A stretch of 64,000 nucleotides of DNA, from assembly GCA_902774915.1 (NCBI GenBank), contig CACYKH010000008.1, positions 1 to 64,000 of the forward strand, given 5' to 3'. Below are positions 1-9,256 of the stretch, piece after piece (positions within the stretch are counted from its first letter, which is position 1; each line of letters starts with the position of its first letter). The stretch is from an uncultured Lachnospiraceae bacterium (GTDB lineage Bacteria > Bacillota > Clostridia > Lachnospirales > Lachnospiraceae). The position numbers were made by a program, and so were the translations under genes. The notes under the pieces are model-generated. The model made no database searches, was not told the DNA's origin, and worked only from the letters and a program-made list of their open reading frames with translations.

Positions 1-303
1 TTTAAGAATGCTACCAATGAGGTTGCTGTTCGTGGAATAGCTGATCTGATATGTAAGGCTATGGATGAACCAATCGATGCAACCCTTAATACTGAAGATG
101 GCAAAATGATGAGTCATACTTTTAATATATCTGCAAGTATCGGTATCGCAGAGATACCATCAGATACAAATGATATAGAAGACCTTTATAAGAAGGCGGA
201 TGATGCGCTCTACACAGTTAAGCATACTAGCGAGAAGAGTTCATATTTGCTGTATAGGGAAATGGATGAGTTTAAGAAAACTCATAACAAACAGGAACAG
301 TAG
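1..303 (+). CDS. GGDEF-domain protein, C-terminal fragment (partial at window start)
   Basis: An open frame enters from the left edge and ends at TAG 301-303; only about 100 residues are visible. The segment SIGIAEIPSDTNDIEDLYKKA followed by DDALYTVK matches the end of GGDEF diguanylate cyclase domains, where an SIGIA strand is followed by a helix of the type 'L..KADKALY.AK'. The GGDEF signature itself would lie upstream of the window, so catalytic competence cannot be judged. Known role of the family: making cyclic di-GMP from two GTP. About 25 residues after the domain are hydrophilic. The next gene starts 31 bases downstream on the same strand, so the two may be cotranscribed. Confidence 0.8.
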   Translation, partial: FKNATNEVAVRGIADLICKAMDEPIDATLNTEDGKMMSHTFNISASIGIAEIPSDTNDIEDLYKKADDALYTVKHTSEKSSYLLYREMDEFKKTHNKQEQ

Positions 304-334
304 ATAGTTATTGGGTTATAAAATAGGGGTTGGT

Positions 335-1576
335 ATGAATAACAGATGGGTTAGGGCAGCAATTCCAGCATTGCTTATACATTGTTCTATAGGAACAGTT
401 TATTGCTGGAGTACATTTAAGGAAGCAATTGCAAACCAAATAGGAGTCAGCACATTCGGGACCGGCTGGGCATTTTCACTGGCTATATTTTTCCTGGGAA
501 TGTCTGCTGCCTTTGCAGGAAAGATAGTAGAGAAGGATATTCATAAGTCTTCTCTTATTTCATGTATATGTTTTACTGTCGGTATGATTGGTACTGGACT
601 AGTAATTCAGTTTATGAAGGGTGTTCCTGCATTAATTGGTATATATATATTTTATGGATGCATAATGGGAATAGGACTTGGAGTGGGATATCTTACTCCG
701 GTTAAAACTCTTATGCTATGGTTCTCTGATCAGAAGGGACTGGCTACAGGAATTTCCATCATGGGCTTTGGACTTGCCAAGGCTATTGCAACTCCAATTA
801 TGGAGAGACTTCAAACGGCATATGGAATATCGGCTATGTTCTATATACTGGGAACTATATATTTCATTATGATGTTTGCAGGACATATACTTCTCAGAAA
901 ACCTGAGGGCTGGGTTGAAAGTGATGATAAACATAGCGATTTCAAGTTATCAGAGCTTTTGAAGAATCCTATATTTATCTTCATCTGGCTTATGTTCTAC
1001 ATCAATATACACTGTGGACTTATGCTTATAACTTATGAAAAGCAGATACTTCAGTCCACATTTAATGCGACAGATCTTGTGATTACTATAGTGGCTGTAG
1101 TTCCATCAATTACAGCAGCTTGTAATGCACTTGGTCGTATAGGTTATTCGACTATTTCAGATAAAATGAAGGACAGAGTTCTTGTATATAAAATCATATT
1201 TGCAAGCTCTGTTCTGTTTACAGGATTTACTTTACTTATGTGGCTTCTTTCTGAGGGAAGTGGATTATATAAGGTAAGTATTATAGCGTTACTAATGGTT
1301 ATTAATCTTGGATATGGAGGTGGTTTCTCAACACTTCCAGCGCTTCTTTCCTCTCGTTTTGGAATGAATAATATATCTAAGATACATGGTATAACACTTT
1401 CTGCCTGGGCAGTTGCTGGACTTACAGGTAACAATATGTCTGAAGTAATACTGAAAGCTACTAGCCCAAGCGTTGCAACTAGATGCTATGATCTTCTTCT
1501 ATTTGCGACAATAATACTATATGCGATTGCATTTATATTTAGCTTCTTTACAAATAAGAAAAAAGAAAAGGGCTAA
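335..1576 (+). CDS. MFS transporter, OFA (oxalate/formate antiporter-like) family
   Basis: A 413-residue, very hydrophobic protein with about twelve membrane segments. The N-terminus PALLIHCSIGTVYCWSTFK resembles the first helix of the oxalate/formate antiporter (OFA) branch of the major facilitator superfamily, and a hydrophilic central loop (LRKPEGWVESDDKHSDFKLS) separates two six-helix halves. OFA proteins exchange small carboxylates across the cytoplasmic membrane; the substrate here is unknown. An upstream TTG at 311 is in frame, but ATG 335 has AGGGG (about 324-328) at good spacing and is preferred. The next gene is a hydratase of the aconitase family, so a di- or tricarboxylate substrate is a reasonable but unproven guess. 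Confidence 0.82.
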   Translation: MNNRWVRAAIPALLIHCSIGTVYCWSTFKEAIANQIGVSTFGTGWAFSLAIFFLGMSAAFAGKIVEKDIHKSSLISCICFTVGMIGTGLVIQFMKGVPALIGIYIFYGCIMGIGLGVGYLTPVKTLMLWFSDQKGLATGISIMGFGLAKAIATPIMERLQTAYGISAMFYILGTIYFIMMFAGHILLRKPEGWVESDDKHSDFKLSELLKNPIFIFIWLMFYINIHCGLMLITYEKQILQSTFNATDLVITIVAVVPSITAACNALGRIGYSTISDKMKDRVLVYKIIFASSVLFTGFTLLMWLLSEGSGLYKVSIIALLMVINLGYGGGFSTLPALLSSRFGMNNISKIHGITLSAWAVAGLTGNNMSEVILKATSPSVATRCYDLLLFATIILYAIAFIFSFFTNKKKEKG

Positions 1577-1632
1577 ATTATATTTTAAGGTAAAGACCAT
1601 TAAGGTTTACATAAAATTCTAGGAGGAAAAAG

Positions 1633-3919
1633 ATGGTTAAGTTGTATGAAACAGGTGCATACCTTGTTAAGGGTACTGAGCTCGTTACAGATTCTGCAGA
1701 GCTTGCTGCTAAGGGTGTGAACACCAGCAAGGAAGAGGCAAGAAAGGGTACTATAGCACATGGTATTCTAACAAGCCATAATACATCAGGAGATGAGGAG
1801 AATCTGAAGATTAAGTTTGATAAGATGACTTCTCATGATATTACATTTGTAGGAATTATTCAGACTGCTAGAGCATCAGGACTTAATCCCATATGTTCTT
1901 ACAAATTGCCACAACTCACTTTGTGCAGTTGGTGGAACTATAAATGAAGATGACCATATGTTTGGTCTTTCTGCTGCTAAGAAGTACGGCGGAATTTACG
2001 TTCCTCCTCATCAGGCAGTTATCCATCAGTATGCTCGTGAAGAGCTTGCTGAGTGCGGTGCCATGATACTTGGATCAGATAGCCACACACGTTACGGTGC
2101 CCTTGGTACAATGGCAATCGGTGAAGGTGGTGGAGAGCTTGCTAAACAGCTTCTTGGTAGAACTTATGATGTTAAGTCTCCAAAGGTTATCGCTATCTAT
2201 CTTGATGGTGAGCCAGTTAAGGGAGTTGGTCCTCAGGACGTTGCCCTTGCACTTATCGGAGCTACATTTAAAAATGGATATGTTAAGAACAGCGTAATGG
2301 AGTTCGTTGGACCAGGTGTTGATAAGCTTTCAACAGACTTCCGTATCGGCGTTGATGTAATGACAACAGAGACTACATGCCTCAGCTCAATCTGGAAGAC
2401 AGATGAGAAGACTAAGGAGTGGTTCGAAACTCATTACAGACCAGAAGCTTATAAAGAAATGAATCCTGCAGATGTTGCTTACTATGATGGAGTTGTATAT
2501 GTAGATCTTTCAAAGGTTCGTCCTATGATTGCACTTCCATTCCACCCATCAAATACATTCACTATTGAAGAGTTAAATGCAAACTTAAAGGATATTCTTC
2601 ATGAGTGTGAAGAGAATGGTAAGAAGCAGCTTACAGGTGATGTTGAATTTAAACTTACAGATAAGATTCGTGATGGAAAGCTCTATGTTGAGCAGGGAAT
2701 CATCGCTGGTTGTGCCGGTGGTGGATTCGAGAATATCTGCGATGCGGCAGATATCCTGAAGGGTTCATATATTGGTAACGATGAGTTCACACTTGATGTA
2801 TATCCTGCAAGTATGCCAATTATGATGGAACTTGTTAATAATGGTAAGGCTGCAGATATTATGAAGACAGGTGCAATCATTAAGACTGCATTCTGCGGAC
2901 CTTGCTTCGGTGCTGGTGATACACCTGCAAACAATGCACTTTCAATCAGACATTCAACACGTAACTTCCCTAACAGAGAGGGATCAAAGATTCAGAATGG
3001 TCAGATCAGTTCTGTTGCACTTATGGATGCTCGTTCAATCGCAGCTACAGCTGTTAATAAGGGATTCCTTACACCAGCAACAGATATTGATGTTGAATAT
3101 ACAGGACCTAAGTACTTCTTCGATAAATCTATCTATGAGAACAGAGTTTATGATGGATGGAAGAAGGCAAGACCAGAGGAAGAGCTTAAGCAGGGACCAA
3201 ACATCAAGCCTTGGCCAGCAATGCCTGAACTTACAGAGAATCTGGTACTTAAGGTTTGTTCAGTAATTACAGACCCTGTAACTACTACAGATGAGCTTAT
3301 TCCTTCAGGAGAAACATCATCATTCAGATCAAACCCAATCGGACTTGCTGAGTTCACACTTTCACGTAAGGATCCAGAGTATGTTGGACGTGCTAAAGAG
3401 TTCCATCAGCTTGAGGTTGTTCGTGAAGAGGGCGGACATCCTTGTGAAGTTTATCCTGAGATTAAAGAAGTTATGCCTGTTATCAAAGAGAAGTTCAACA
3501 GTGTAAATCACAAGAATACAGGATTTGGTAGCACAATATATGCAGTTAAGCCAGGTGACGGTTCTGCTCGTGAGCAGGCTGCTTCCTGTCAGAAGGTTCT
3601 TGGTGGCTGGGCAAACATAGCTCGTGAATATGCTACTAAGAGATATAGATCAAACCTTATCAACTGGGGAATGCTTCCATTTGTTATGGATGAATCATCG
3701 GTTGACATAACATCGGATAATCCATATGGATTTGAGAACGGAGATTACATCTTCGTACCTGATGTTCGTAAGGCTGTAGAAGAGAAGGCTGAAGTTATCA
3801 AAGCTTATATTGTAAATAAGGGAATGAAAGAGATTTCTCTTAAGCTTGGAGAACTTACAGATGATGAGCGTACAATTATAACAAGTGGATGTCTCATCAA
3901 TTACTATCGTGACCACTAA
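1633..3919 (+). pseudogene. Aconitase-family hydratase (4Fe-4S), split by a frameshift near 1890
   Basis: Two reading frames together make one about 755-residue hydratase of the aconitase superfamily. Frame 1 (1633-1947) gives the N-terminus up to TARASGL, then runs into unrelated residues and a stop. The family sequence resumes in another frame: from about 1889 bases encode [19 protein letters not shown] and continue without a break to TAA 3917-3919. Aconitase hallmarks seen: [17 protein letters not shown] and the cluster cysteines in [16 protein letters not shown]. Relatives appear to have a few extra codons between SGL and PYVL, so a short deletion (about 11 bp, inferred) explains the shift. 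Ribosome site AGGAGG at 1621-1626. Either a real loss of function or a sequencing/assembly error; the rest of the gene looks well preserved. Substrate (citrate, homoaconitate or other) not determined. Confidence 0.8.
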
Positions 3920-3950
3920 GTTTACATAATTCAGAAAGAAGGTGAAGGGT

Positions 3951-4391
3951 ATGAGCTATGGCACATTTTGGGTAATAGTTGCTGCGGTGGCTCTGGTGGT
4001 TGAGATAATCACTATGGGATTATCTTCCATATGGTTTACAGGCGGCGGTATAGTCGCAGCCATAATCGGATATCTAAACGGTCCATTATGGCTACAGATA
4101 GCGGCATTCATAATTGTCTCTACTGTACTGCTCCTCGCAATGCGTCCAATCGCAAAGAAGAAGCTTGGACTTGGCAAGGAGAAAACCAACGCAGATAGCT
4201 TTATCGGAAGAACAGAGAAAGTTCTTACGACTGTAGACAATAATGCCAAGACAGGTATGATAAAAATCGCAGACGTTGAATGGAGAGCGGTCTCCGAAGA
4301 CGGCAGCATTATACCAGAGGGGACACTTGTTGTAATTAAACGTATCGAAGGAACTAAACTATTTGTTCAAAGAGAAATAGATACAATATAA
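3951..4391 (+). CDS. NfeD-family membrane protein
   Basis: 146 residues: two or three N-terminal membrane helices (roughly residues 5-70), then a small soluble beta-rich domain with IGRTEKVLTTVDN, KTGMIKIADVEWRAVSEDG and EGTLVVIKRIEGTKLFVQ. This is the OB-fold layout of short NfeD proteins (G.. G.. V...G..W.A....G...G..V.V....G..L.V). NfeD genes are usually paired with a stomatin/SPFH gene, and that is what follows 27 bases downstream, so the two probably form a membrane microdomain complex. An in-frame GTG at 3942 would add three residues, but ATG 3951 has the better spaced AAGGTG/AAGGG site. Confidence 0.85.
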   Translation: MSYGTFWVIVAAVALVVEIITMGLSSIWFTGGGIVAAIIGYLNGPLWLQIAAFIIVSTVLLLAMRPIAKKKLGLGKEKTNADSFIGRTEKVLTTVDNNAKTGMIKIADVEWRAVSEDGSIIPEGTLVVIKRIEGTKLFVQREIDTI

Positions 4392-4418
4392 AGTGCATAA
4401 AAGGAGGTTTTAAGTATT

Positions 4419-5378
4419 ATGCCAGTATTAATTATTATTTTAGTTTTAGCAATTGTACTTCTTTGCAGCGCACTCCGCGTTGTTAGACAGGCAAATGCAT
4501 ATGTAATCGAGAGACTTGGAACTTACACAGCAACTTGGGGAGTTGGTATTCACATGATGGTTCCAATCATTGATAAGGTAGCCCGCAGGGTATCCCTTAA
4601 AGAGCAGGTTGCTGATTTCCCACCACAGCCAGTTATCACAAAGGATAATGTTACAATGAGAATTGATACAGTCATTTTCTTCCAGATAACAGATCCTAAG
4701 CTTTACTGCTATGGTGTTGAGAATCCAATCGCAGCTATTGAAAACCTTACAGCTACAACACTTCGTAACATCATCGGTGATCTTGAGCTTGACCAGACAC
4801 TTACATCTCGTGAGACAATCAACTCTAAGATGAGAGCTACACTTGATGAAGCAACAGATCCTTGGGGAATCAAGGTTAACCGTGTAGAGCTTAAGAATAT
4901 CATGCCACCTGCAGCTATCCAGGAATCAATGGAGAAGCAGATGAAGGCAGAGCGTGAGAGACGTGAGCAGATTATCCGTGCAGAAGGTGAGAAGCAGGCA
5001 GCTATCACAGTATCTGAAGGTGAGAAGGAGGCTAAGATCCTCCGTGCAACAGCTGATAAGGAAGCTACAATCCTTGCTGCTGAGGCTAAGAAGCAGGCTG
5101 CTATCCTTGAAGCTCAGGCACAGCGCGAAGCAGCTATCCAGAGAGCTCAGGGTAATGCTGAGGCTATTCGTCAGGTACAGCAGGCTGAAGCAGATGCTAT
5201 CAAGATGATGAATGAGGCTGCTCCTACACAGAATACAATTGCTGTTAAGGGTCTTGCAGCATTTGAAAGAGCTGCAGCAGGTCCTGCTAACAAGCTTATT
5301 GTTCCAGCTGATCTTGCAGGTATTACAGGTCTTGCAACAGCAGTTACAGAGGCTATTAAGACAGGAAAAGAGAACTAA
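4419..5378 (+). CDS. SPFH/band 7 protein (stomatin/paraslipin-like, QmcA family)
   Basis: 319 residues. Residues 1-20 form a membrane anchor; the band 7 domain follows (RQANAYVIERLGTYTATWGVG, then VITKDNVTMRIDTVIFFQI and ENLTATTLRNIIGDLELDQTL). From about residue 165 there is a long Ala/Glu/Lys/Arg-rich coiled coil (ERERREQIIRAEGEKQAA, then repeated AEAKKQAAILEAQ-type units), and the tail returns to a short hydrophobic stretch. The domain order is that of paraslipins, which form multimeric cages or scaffolds in the membrane. It is the partner of the NfeD gene upstream (same strand, AGGAGG site at 4402-4407) and is followed by a strong terminator, closing the operon. Confidence 0.92.
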   Translation: MPVLIIILVLAIVLLCSALRVVRQANAYVIERLGTYTATWGVGIHMMVPIIDKVARRVSLKEQVADFPPQPVITKDNVTMRIDTVIFFQITDPKLYCYGVENPIAAIENLTATTLRNIIGDLELDQTLTSRETINSKMRATLDEATDPWGIKVNRVELKNIMPPAAIQESMEKQMKAERERREQIIRAEGEKQAAITVSEGEKEAKILRATADKEATILAAEAKKQAAILEAQAQREAAIQRAQGNAEAIRQVQQAEADAIKMMNEAAPTQNTIAVKGLAAFERAAAGPANKLIVPADLAGITGLATAVTEAIKTGKEN

Positions 5379-5391
5379 TTAAAAAAATCTT

Positions 5392-5429
5392 AGCTCTTTG
5401 CTGATTTTTTTCAGCAAAGAGCTTTTTTT
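5392..5429 (+). terminator. Rho-independent terminator after the NfeD/SPFH pair
   Basis: Perfect 13-bp stem AGCTCTTTGCTGA (5392-5404) / TCAGCAAAGAGCT (5411-5423), a loop of six T, then a run of T. Confidence 0.95.
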
Positions 5430-5683
5430 GTTGCGCTTTTGTTACCCTTTTGGTGATAAACTATAAATGTTCACTGTTATGATGAGCATAGTGCGCAAAG
5501 CATGTTCATGAACTGTTGTGCACTTTACATAACAAGGGGCGAAAAAATCTAAATAAAAGGGTAAAAATACCCAAAAAAAAGTTTCAATATTCTGACAAAA
5601 GTGTTATAATTATTCTAACTTGTTGGGTGTGACTAGATATTTTTTTATTTAGACACAAGTTTTTACTTAAAAGGAGTGACAAA
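5430..5683 (+). promoter_or_regulatory. Leader region of glgCD with promoter and an upstream hairpin
   Basis: 254 bases without a gene. A promoter is visible at 5582-5610: TTTCAA, 17-base spacer, TATAAT, leaving a leader of about 65 bases before glgC. Upstream, 5489-5524 can fold as a hairpin with arms AGTGCGCAA and TTGTGCACT (one G-T pair) around a palindromic GTTCATGAAC loop. It lies before the promoter, so it is more likely a protein-binding site than an RNA signal. No riboswitch family was recognised. Ribosome site AAAAGGAGTG just before ATG 5684. Confidence 0.6.
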
Positions 5684-6955
5684 ATGGTAAAGAAGGAAAT
5701 GATCGCAATGCTTCTTGCTGGTGGCCAGGGCTCTCGTCTTGGTGTTCTCACCTCAAAGCTTGCAAAGCCTGCAGTTGCTTTCGGTGGAAAGTATAAAATC
5801 ATCGACTTCCCGCTAAGTAACTGTATCAACTCGGGGATTGATACCGTTGGTGTACTTACACAGTACAGACCTCTTCGCCTGAACCAGCATATCGGTATTG
5901 GTATGCCTTGGGATTTAGACAGGAATTTTGGAGGCGTTACGGTTCTTCCACCATATGAGAGTTCAGATAATGCATCCTGGTACACTGGTACCGCCAATGC
6001 CATCTATCAGAACCTCGAATTTATGGAGTACTATGATCCAGATTACGTACTTATATTATCAGGTGATCATATCTATAAGATGGATTATGAGGTAATGCTT
6101 GATTTTCATAAGAGCTCTCATGCAGACGTTACGCTGGCAACATATCAGGTTCCAATGGAAGAAGCCAGCAGATTCGGTGTAGTTATTACCGATGACAATA
6201 ACGTTATTCAGGAGTTTGAAGAGAAACCAGAGCACCCACGTAGCAACAAAGCTTCAATGGGTATCTACATCTTCAATTGGAAGCTTCTGAAAGATAAGTT
6301 GATTGAAATGAAGGACGTTCCTTCATGTGACTTTGGTAAGCACGTTATTCCTTCCTGCCATGAAGAGGGAAAGAAAATTGTTGCTTATGATTACAAGGGA
6401 TATTGGAAGGATGTTGGTACTCTTGGTTCTTACTGGGAGGCTAACATGGAACTTGTTGATATCATCCCAGAATTTAACCTCTATGAGGAGTTCTGGAGAA
6501 TATATACTAAGAGTGACAATCTACCACCTCAGTATATTGCACCGGGCAGCAGCGTAACAAAGAGTATCATTGGAGAAGGTACTGAAATATATGGAAACGT
6601 TGAAAAGTCTGTTATCGGTTCTGCAGTAAAGATTGGTAAGGGAGCTGTCATTAAGGATTCCATCATCATGAACAATGTTGAGATTGGCGATGGTGCTATC
6701 ATTGACAAGGCTATCCTTGCTGAGGGAGTAAAGATTGGTAAATCTTGCGAGCTCGGAGTTGGCGAGCCTGCAGAGAATGACTATAAGCCTTCGGTTTATG
6801 CATTTGACCTCGTAACTATTGGAGAGAATTCAATTATTCCTGACAATGTAAAGATTGGAAAGAATACTGCTATTCTCGGTGAGACCACTGCTGAGGATTA
6901 TCCTGATGGATTACTTCCTGGTGGCGGTTCAATAATTAGAGAGGCAGGTGAATAA
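5684..6955 (+). CDS. glgC: Glucose-1-phosphate adenylyltransferase (ADP-glucose pyrophosphorylase)
   Basis: 423 residues, full length. Makes ADP-glucose from ATP and glucose-1-phosphate, the committed step of bacterial glycogen synthesis (cytoplasm). The nucleotidyltransferase loop [49 protein letters not shown], the sugar-phosphate site [18 protein letters not shown] and KGYWKDVGT are all present. The C-terminus is a left-handed beta helix of hexapeptide repeats ([37 protein letters not shown]), as usual for allosteric GlgC. It overlaps translationally with glgD (glgD starts 2 bases after the stop), as in other Firmicutes where GlgC and GlgD form a heteromer. Confidence 0.97.
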   Translation: MVKKEMIAMLLAGGQGSRLGVLTSKLAKPAVAFGGKYKIIDFPLSNCINSGIDTVGVLTQYRPLRLNQHIGIGMPWDLDRNFGGVTVLPPYESSDNASWYTGTANAIYQNLEFMEYYDPDYVLILSGDHIYKMDYEVMLDFHKSSHADVTLATYQVPMEEASRFGVVITDDNNVIQEFEEKPEHPRSNKASMGIYIFNWKLLKDKLIEMKDVPSCDFGKHVIPSCHEEGKKIVAYDYKGYWKDVGTLGSYWEANMELVDIIPEFNLYEEFWRIYTKSDNLPPQYIAPGSSVTKSIIGEGTEIYGNVEKSVIGSAVKIGKGAVIKDSIIMNNVEIGDGAIIDKAILAEGVKIGKSCELGVGEPAENDYKPSVYAFDLVTIGENSIIPDNVKIGKNTAILGETTAEDYPDGLLPGGGSIIREAGE

Positions 6956-6956
6956 T

Positions 6957-8081
6957 ATGAGAGCTATAGGAATAATTCTTGCAGGTGGAAACAGTAGTCG
7001 AATGGGAGAGCTGTCAGCTAAGCGTGCAACAGCTGCCATGCCTATGGCAGGATGCTACAGAGCGATAGACTTTTCACTGTCGAATATGTCTAATTCACAT
7101 ATTCAGAAGGTTGCTGTTTATACTCAGTACAATTCGAGATCTCTGAATGAACATCTTAATTCATCAAAATGGTGGGATTTCGGAAGAAAGCAGGGTGGAC
7201 TCTATATATTCACACCTACTATCACTGCTACAAATAGCTATTGGTATAAGGGAACAGCAGATGCCCTCTATCAGAACATTGGATTCCTGAAGGATGCACA
7301 TGAGCCATATGTAGTTATTGCATCTGGTGATGGCGTTTACAAGATGGATTACAATAAGGTTCTGGAGGATCATATAGCAAAGAACGCTGACATCACTATC
7401 GTTACCAAGGAGATTAAGGCAGACGAAGATGACATTTCCAGATTTGGAGTTGTTAAGGTAGGAGATAATGGAAGAGTTCTGGACTTTGAGGAGAAGCCAC
7501 TGGTAGCTGAAACTTCAACAGCTTCTATAGGAGTTTATGTTGTAAGAAGACGTCAGCTCATAGAACTCTTAGAGACATGTGCTGCAGAAGGCAGGACAGA
7601 CTTTGTAAAGGATATTCTTATCAGATATAAGAATGTCAAGAGAATCAATGCTTACAGCCTTGATTCATATTGGAGAAATATTGGCTCCATAGAATCATAC
7701 TACAAGACGAATATGGACTTTCTTGATCCGGAAGTAAGAACTCACTTCTTCCGTACAGCGCCAGGCGTCTATACCAAGGTGGAGGATCTTCCACCAGCTA
7801 AGTTCAATGGCGATGCTGTTACTACAAATTCACTTATTGCAAGTGGTTGTATCATCAATGGCTCAGTTGAGAACTCAGTTCTGTTTAAGAAGGTATATGT
7901 AGGTAATAATTGTGTTATCAAGAACTCTATCATTTTGAATGATGTACATATCGGTGATAACTGTTACATCGAGAACTGCATAGTTGAGAGTAGAGATACT
8001 ATCAAAGCCAACACAGTTCACACCGGTGAGGCAGGTAATCCAAAGATAGTTATAGAGAAGAGCTTTAGATATACACTGTAG
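6957..8081 (+). CDS. glgD: GlgD, regulatory/partner subunit of ADP-glucose pyrophosphorylase
   Basis: 374 residues with the same two-domain fold as GlgC (IGIILAGGNSSRMGELSAKR at the N-terminus, hexapeptide beta helix such as INGSVENSVLFKKVYVGNN at the C-terminus). The catalytic aspartate loop reads ASGDGVYKMDYNKV, and the nucleotide loop is altered (AGGNSSRMG rather than AGGQGSRLG), which is typical of GlgD, a subunit that is weakly active or inactive alone and raises GlgC activity. ATG 6957 is preferred over the in-frame GTG 6948, because AGGTG at 6946-6950 is correctly spaced for it and the GTG lies inside glgC. Same operon as glgC. Confidence 0.93.
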   Translation: MRAIGIILAGGNSSRMGELSAKRATAAMPMAGCYRAIDFSLSNMSNSHIQKVAVYTQYNSRSLNEHLNSSKWWDFGRKQGGLYIFTPTITATNSYWYKGTADALYQNIGFLKDAHEPYVVIASGDGVYKMDYNKVLEDHIAKNADITIVTKEIKADEDDISRFGVVKVGDNGRVLDFEEKPLVAETSTASIGVYVVRRRQLIELLETCAAEGRTDFVKDILIRYKNVKRINAYSLDSYWRNIGSIESYYKTNMDFLDPEVRTHFFRTAPGVYTKVEDLPPAKFNGDAVTTNSLIASGCIINGSVENSVLFKKVYVGNNCVIKNSIILNDVHIGDNCYIENCIVESRDTIKANTVHTGEAGNPKIVIEKSFRYTL

Positions 8082-8102
8082 TATTTTTGGGAGGTTACGG
8101 AT

Positions 8103-8375
8103 ATGGAAATCACAGATGTAAGAGTAAGACGAGTTGCCAAAGAGGGCAAAATGAAGGCAGTCGTTTCTATAACAATTGATAATGAGTTTGTAATTCATGA
8201 CATCAAGGTTATAGAGGGAGAAAAGGGATTATTTATAGCAATGCCAAGTCGCAAGTCAGCAGACGGCGAGTACAGAGACATTGCTCATCCAATTAATTCC
8301 GATACAAGAAAGCGTATTCAGGATTTAATTCTGACTAAGTATGAGGAGTCAGCTGATGAGGAGATTCCTGAATAA
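8103..8375 (+). CDS. spoVG: SpoVG, septation/sporulation RNA-binding regulator
   Basis: 90 residues beginning [20 protein letters not shown], with [38 protein letters not shown] and [13 protein letters not shown], the nearly invariant core of SpoVG. Known as a small nucleic-acid-binding regulator affecting septation, sporulation and capsule/virulence genes in Firmicutes. It sits 21 bases after glgD with its own GGGAGG site at 8089-8094, so it may be read from the glg promoter. A terminator follows at 8404. Presence of spoVG does not by itself prove sporulation. Confidence 0.95.
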   Translation: MEITDVRVRRVAKEGKMKAVVSITIDNEFVIHDIKVIEGEKGLFIAMPSRKSADGEYRDIAHPINSDTRKRIQDLILTKYEESADEEIPE

Positions 8376-8403
8376 AACTGCATAACAACAGAATAAAGAT
8401 TAC

Positions 8404-8435
8404 AGGAGAACAGCCTAAAAAGCTGTTCTCCTTTT
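8404..8435 (+). terminator. Rho-independent terminator after spoVG
   Basis: Stem AGGAGAACAGC (8404-8414) / GCTGTTCTCCT (8422-8432), loop CTAAAAA, then TTTT. Confidence 0.92.
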
Positions 8436-8439
8436 AAGT

Positions 8440-8468
8440 TTGCAAGGCAAAATCACTTGTGATATAAT
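8440..8468 (+). promoter_or_regulatory. Promoter for the uridylyltransferase-pth-mfd operon
   Basis: TTGCAA (8440-8445), 17-base spacer, perfect TATAAT (8463-8468), immediately after the spoVG terminator and about 38 bases before the next start codon. Confidence 0.75.
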
Positions 8469-8505
8469 GGCACGAGCTATAAGACAATTGTAGTTTGAGA
8501 GGAGT

Positions 8506-9255
8506 ATGATAAACGCAATGGATAAGTTCAAAGCTGTTATTCTTGCTGCAGGAAAAGGAACTCGTATGAAGTCTGATCTGCCTAAGGTTTTACACAAGGT
8601 AGATGGCAAACCTATGGTTCATTATGCAATCCAGGCGGCAAAGGATGCAGGAGCTACAGATGTAATAGTAATAGTAGGTTATCAGGGTCAGCTGGTAAAA
8701 AAAGAAATCATTGATTTTGTCGAGTATGCTGAACAGAGAGAACAGTTAGGAACAGGACATGCAGTTAAATGTGCTCAGCCTCTTTTAGGTACAGAAGGAG
8801 ATGTAGTAGTTCTTTGCGGAGACACCCCACTTATTACCGCAGATACTATTAAAAAGCTCTATGATAAGCATAAGCATGAATCTAATGGAGTTACAGTTCT
8901 TTCGGCTATTATGGATGATCCAACTGGTTATGGTAGGATCATCAGAGATGCAGAAGGTCACTTTGTAAAGATAGTAGAACATAAGGATTGTACAGATGAT
9001 GAGCTTAAGGTAAATGAGATCAATTCAGGAATGTATGTCTTTAATGCAGAGGCTCTGAATGCAAGTCTGTCACTTCTTAATAATGACAATGCTCAGGGAG
9101 AATATTATCTTACAGATACTGTTGCAATAATTAAGAATGCAGGTCTTAAGATAAACGCACTTCCTGTTGAAGATAACGATGAGATACTTGGAGTAAATAC
9201 TATTTCTCAGCTTATGACAGCTGAAAAGATAATGAAGGAAAGAAATCAGGAGTAG
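8506..9255 (+). CDS. GlmU-type UDP-N-acetylglucosamine pyrophosphorylase, uridylyltransferase domain only
   Basis: 249 residues corresponding to the N-terminal half of GlmU: AVILAAGKGTRMKSDLPKVLHKV, REQLGTGHAVKCAQPLL, VVVLCGDTPLI, GYGRIIRDAEG, EINSGMYVFNAEAL and GEYYLTDTVAI. The usual left-handed beta helix that acetylates glucosamine-1-phosphate in roughly 455-residue GlmU is absent; the protein stops after the linker and pth follows 1 base later. It is therefore predicted to transfer UMP to N-acetylglucosamine-1-phosphate, with acetylation done by another protein, or to serve a related nucleotide sugar (inference). Start uncertain: ATG 8506 lies almost on the GAGAGGAG site, ATG 8518 (MDKFKAVILAAG) lies 13 bases after it. 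Confidence 0.88.
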   Translation: MINAMDKFKAVILAAGKGTRMKSDLPKVLHKVDGKPMVHYAIQAAKDAGATDVIVIVGYQGQLVKKEIIDFVEYAEQREQLGTGHAVKCAQPLLGTEGDVVVLCGDTPLITADTIKKLYDKHKHESNGVTVLSAIMDDPTGYGRIIRDAEGHFVKIVEHKDCTDDELKVNEINSGMYVFNAEALNASLSLLNNDNAQGEYYLTDTVAIIKNAGLKINALPVEDNDEILGVNTISQLMTAEKIMKERNQE

Positions 9256-9256
9256 T

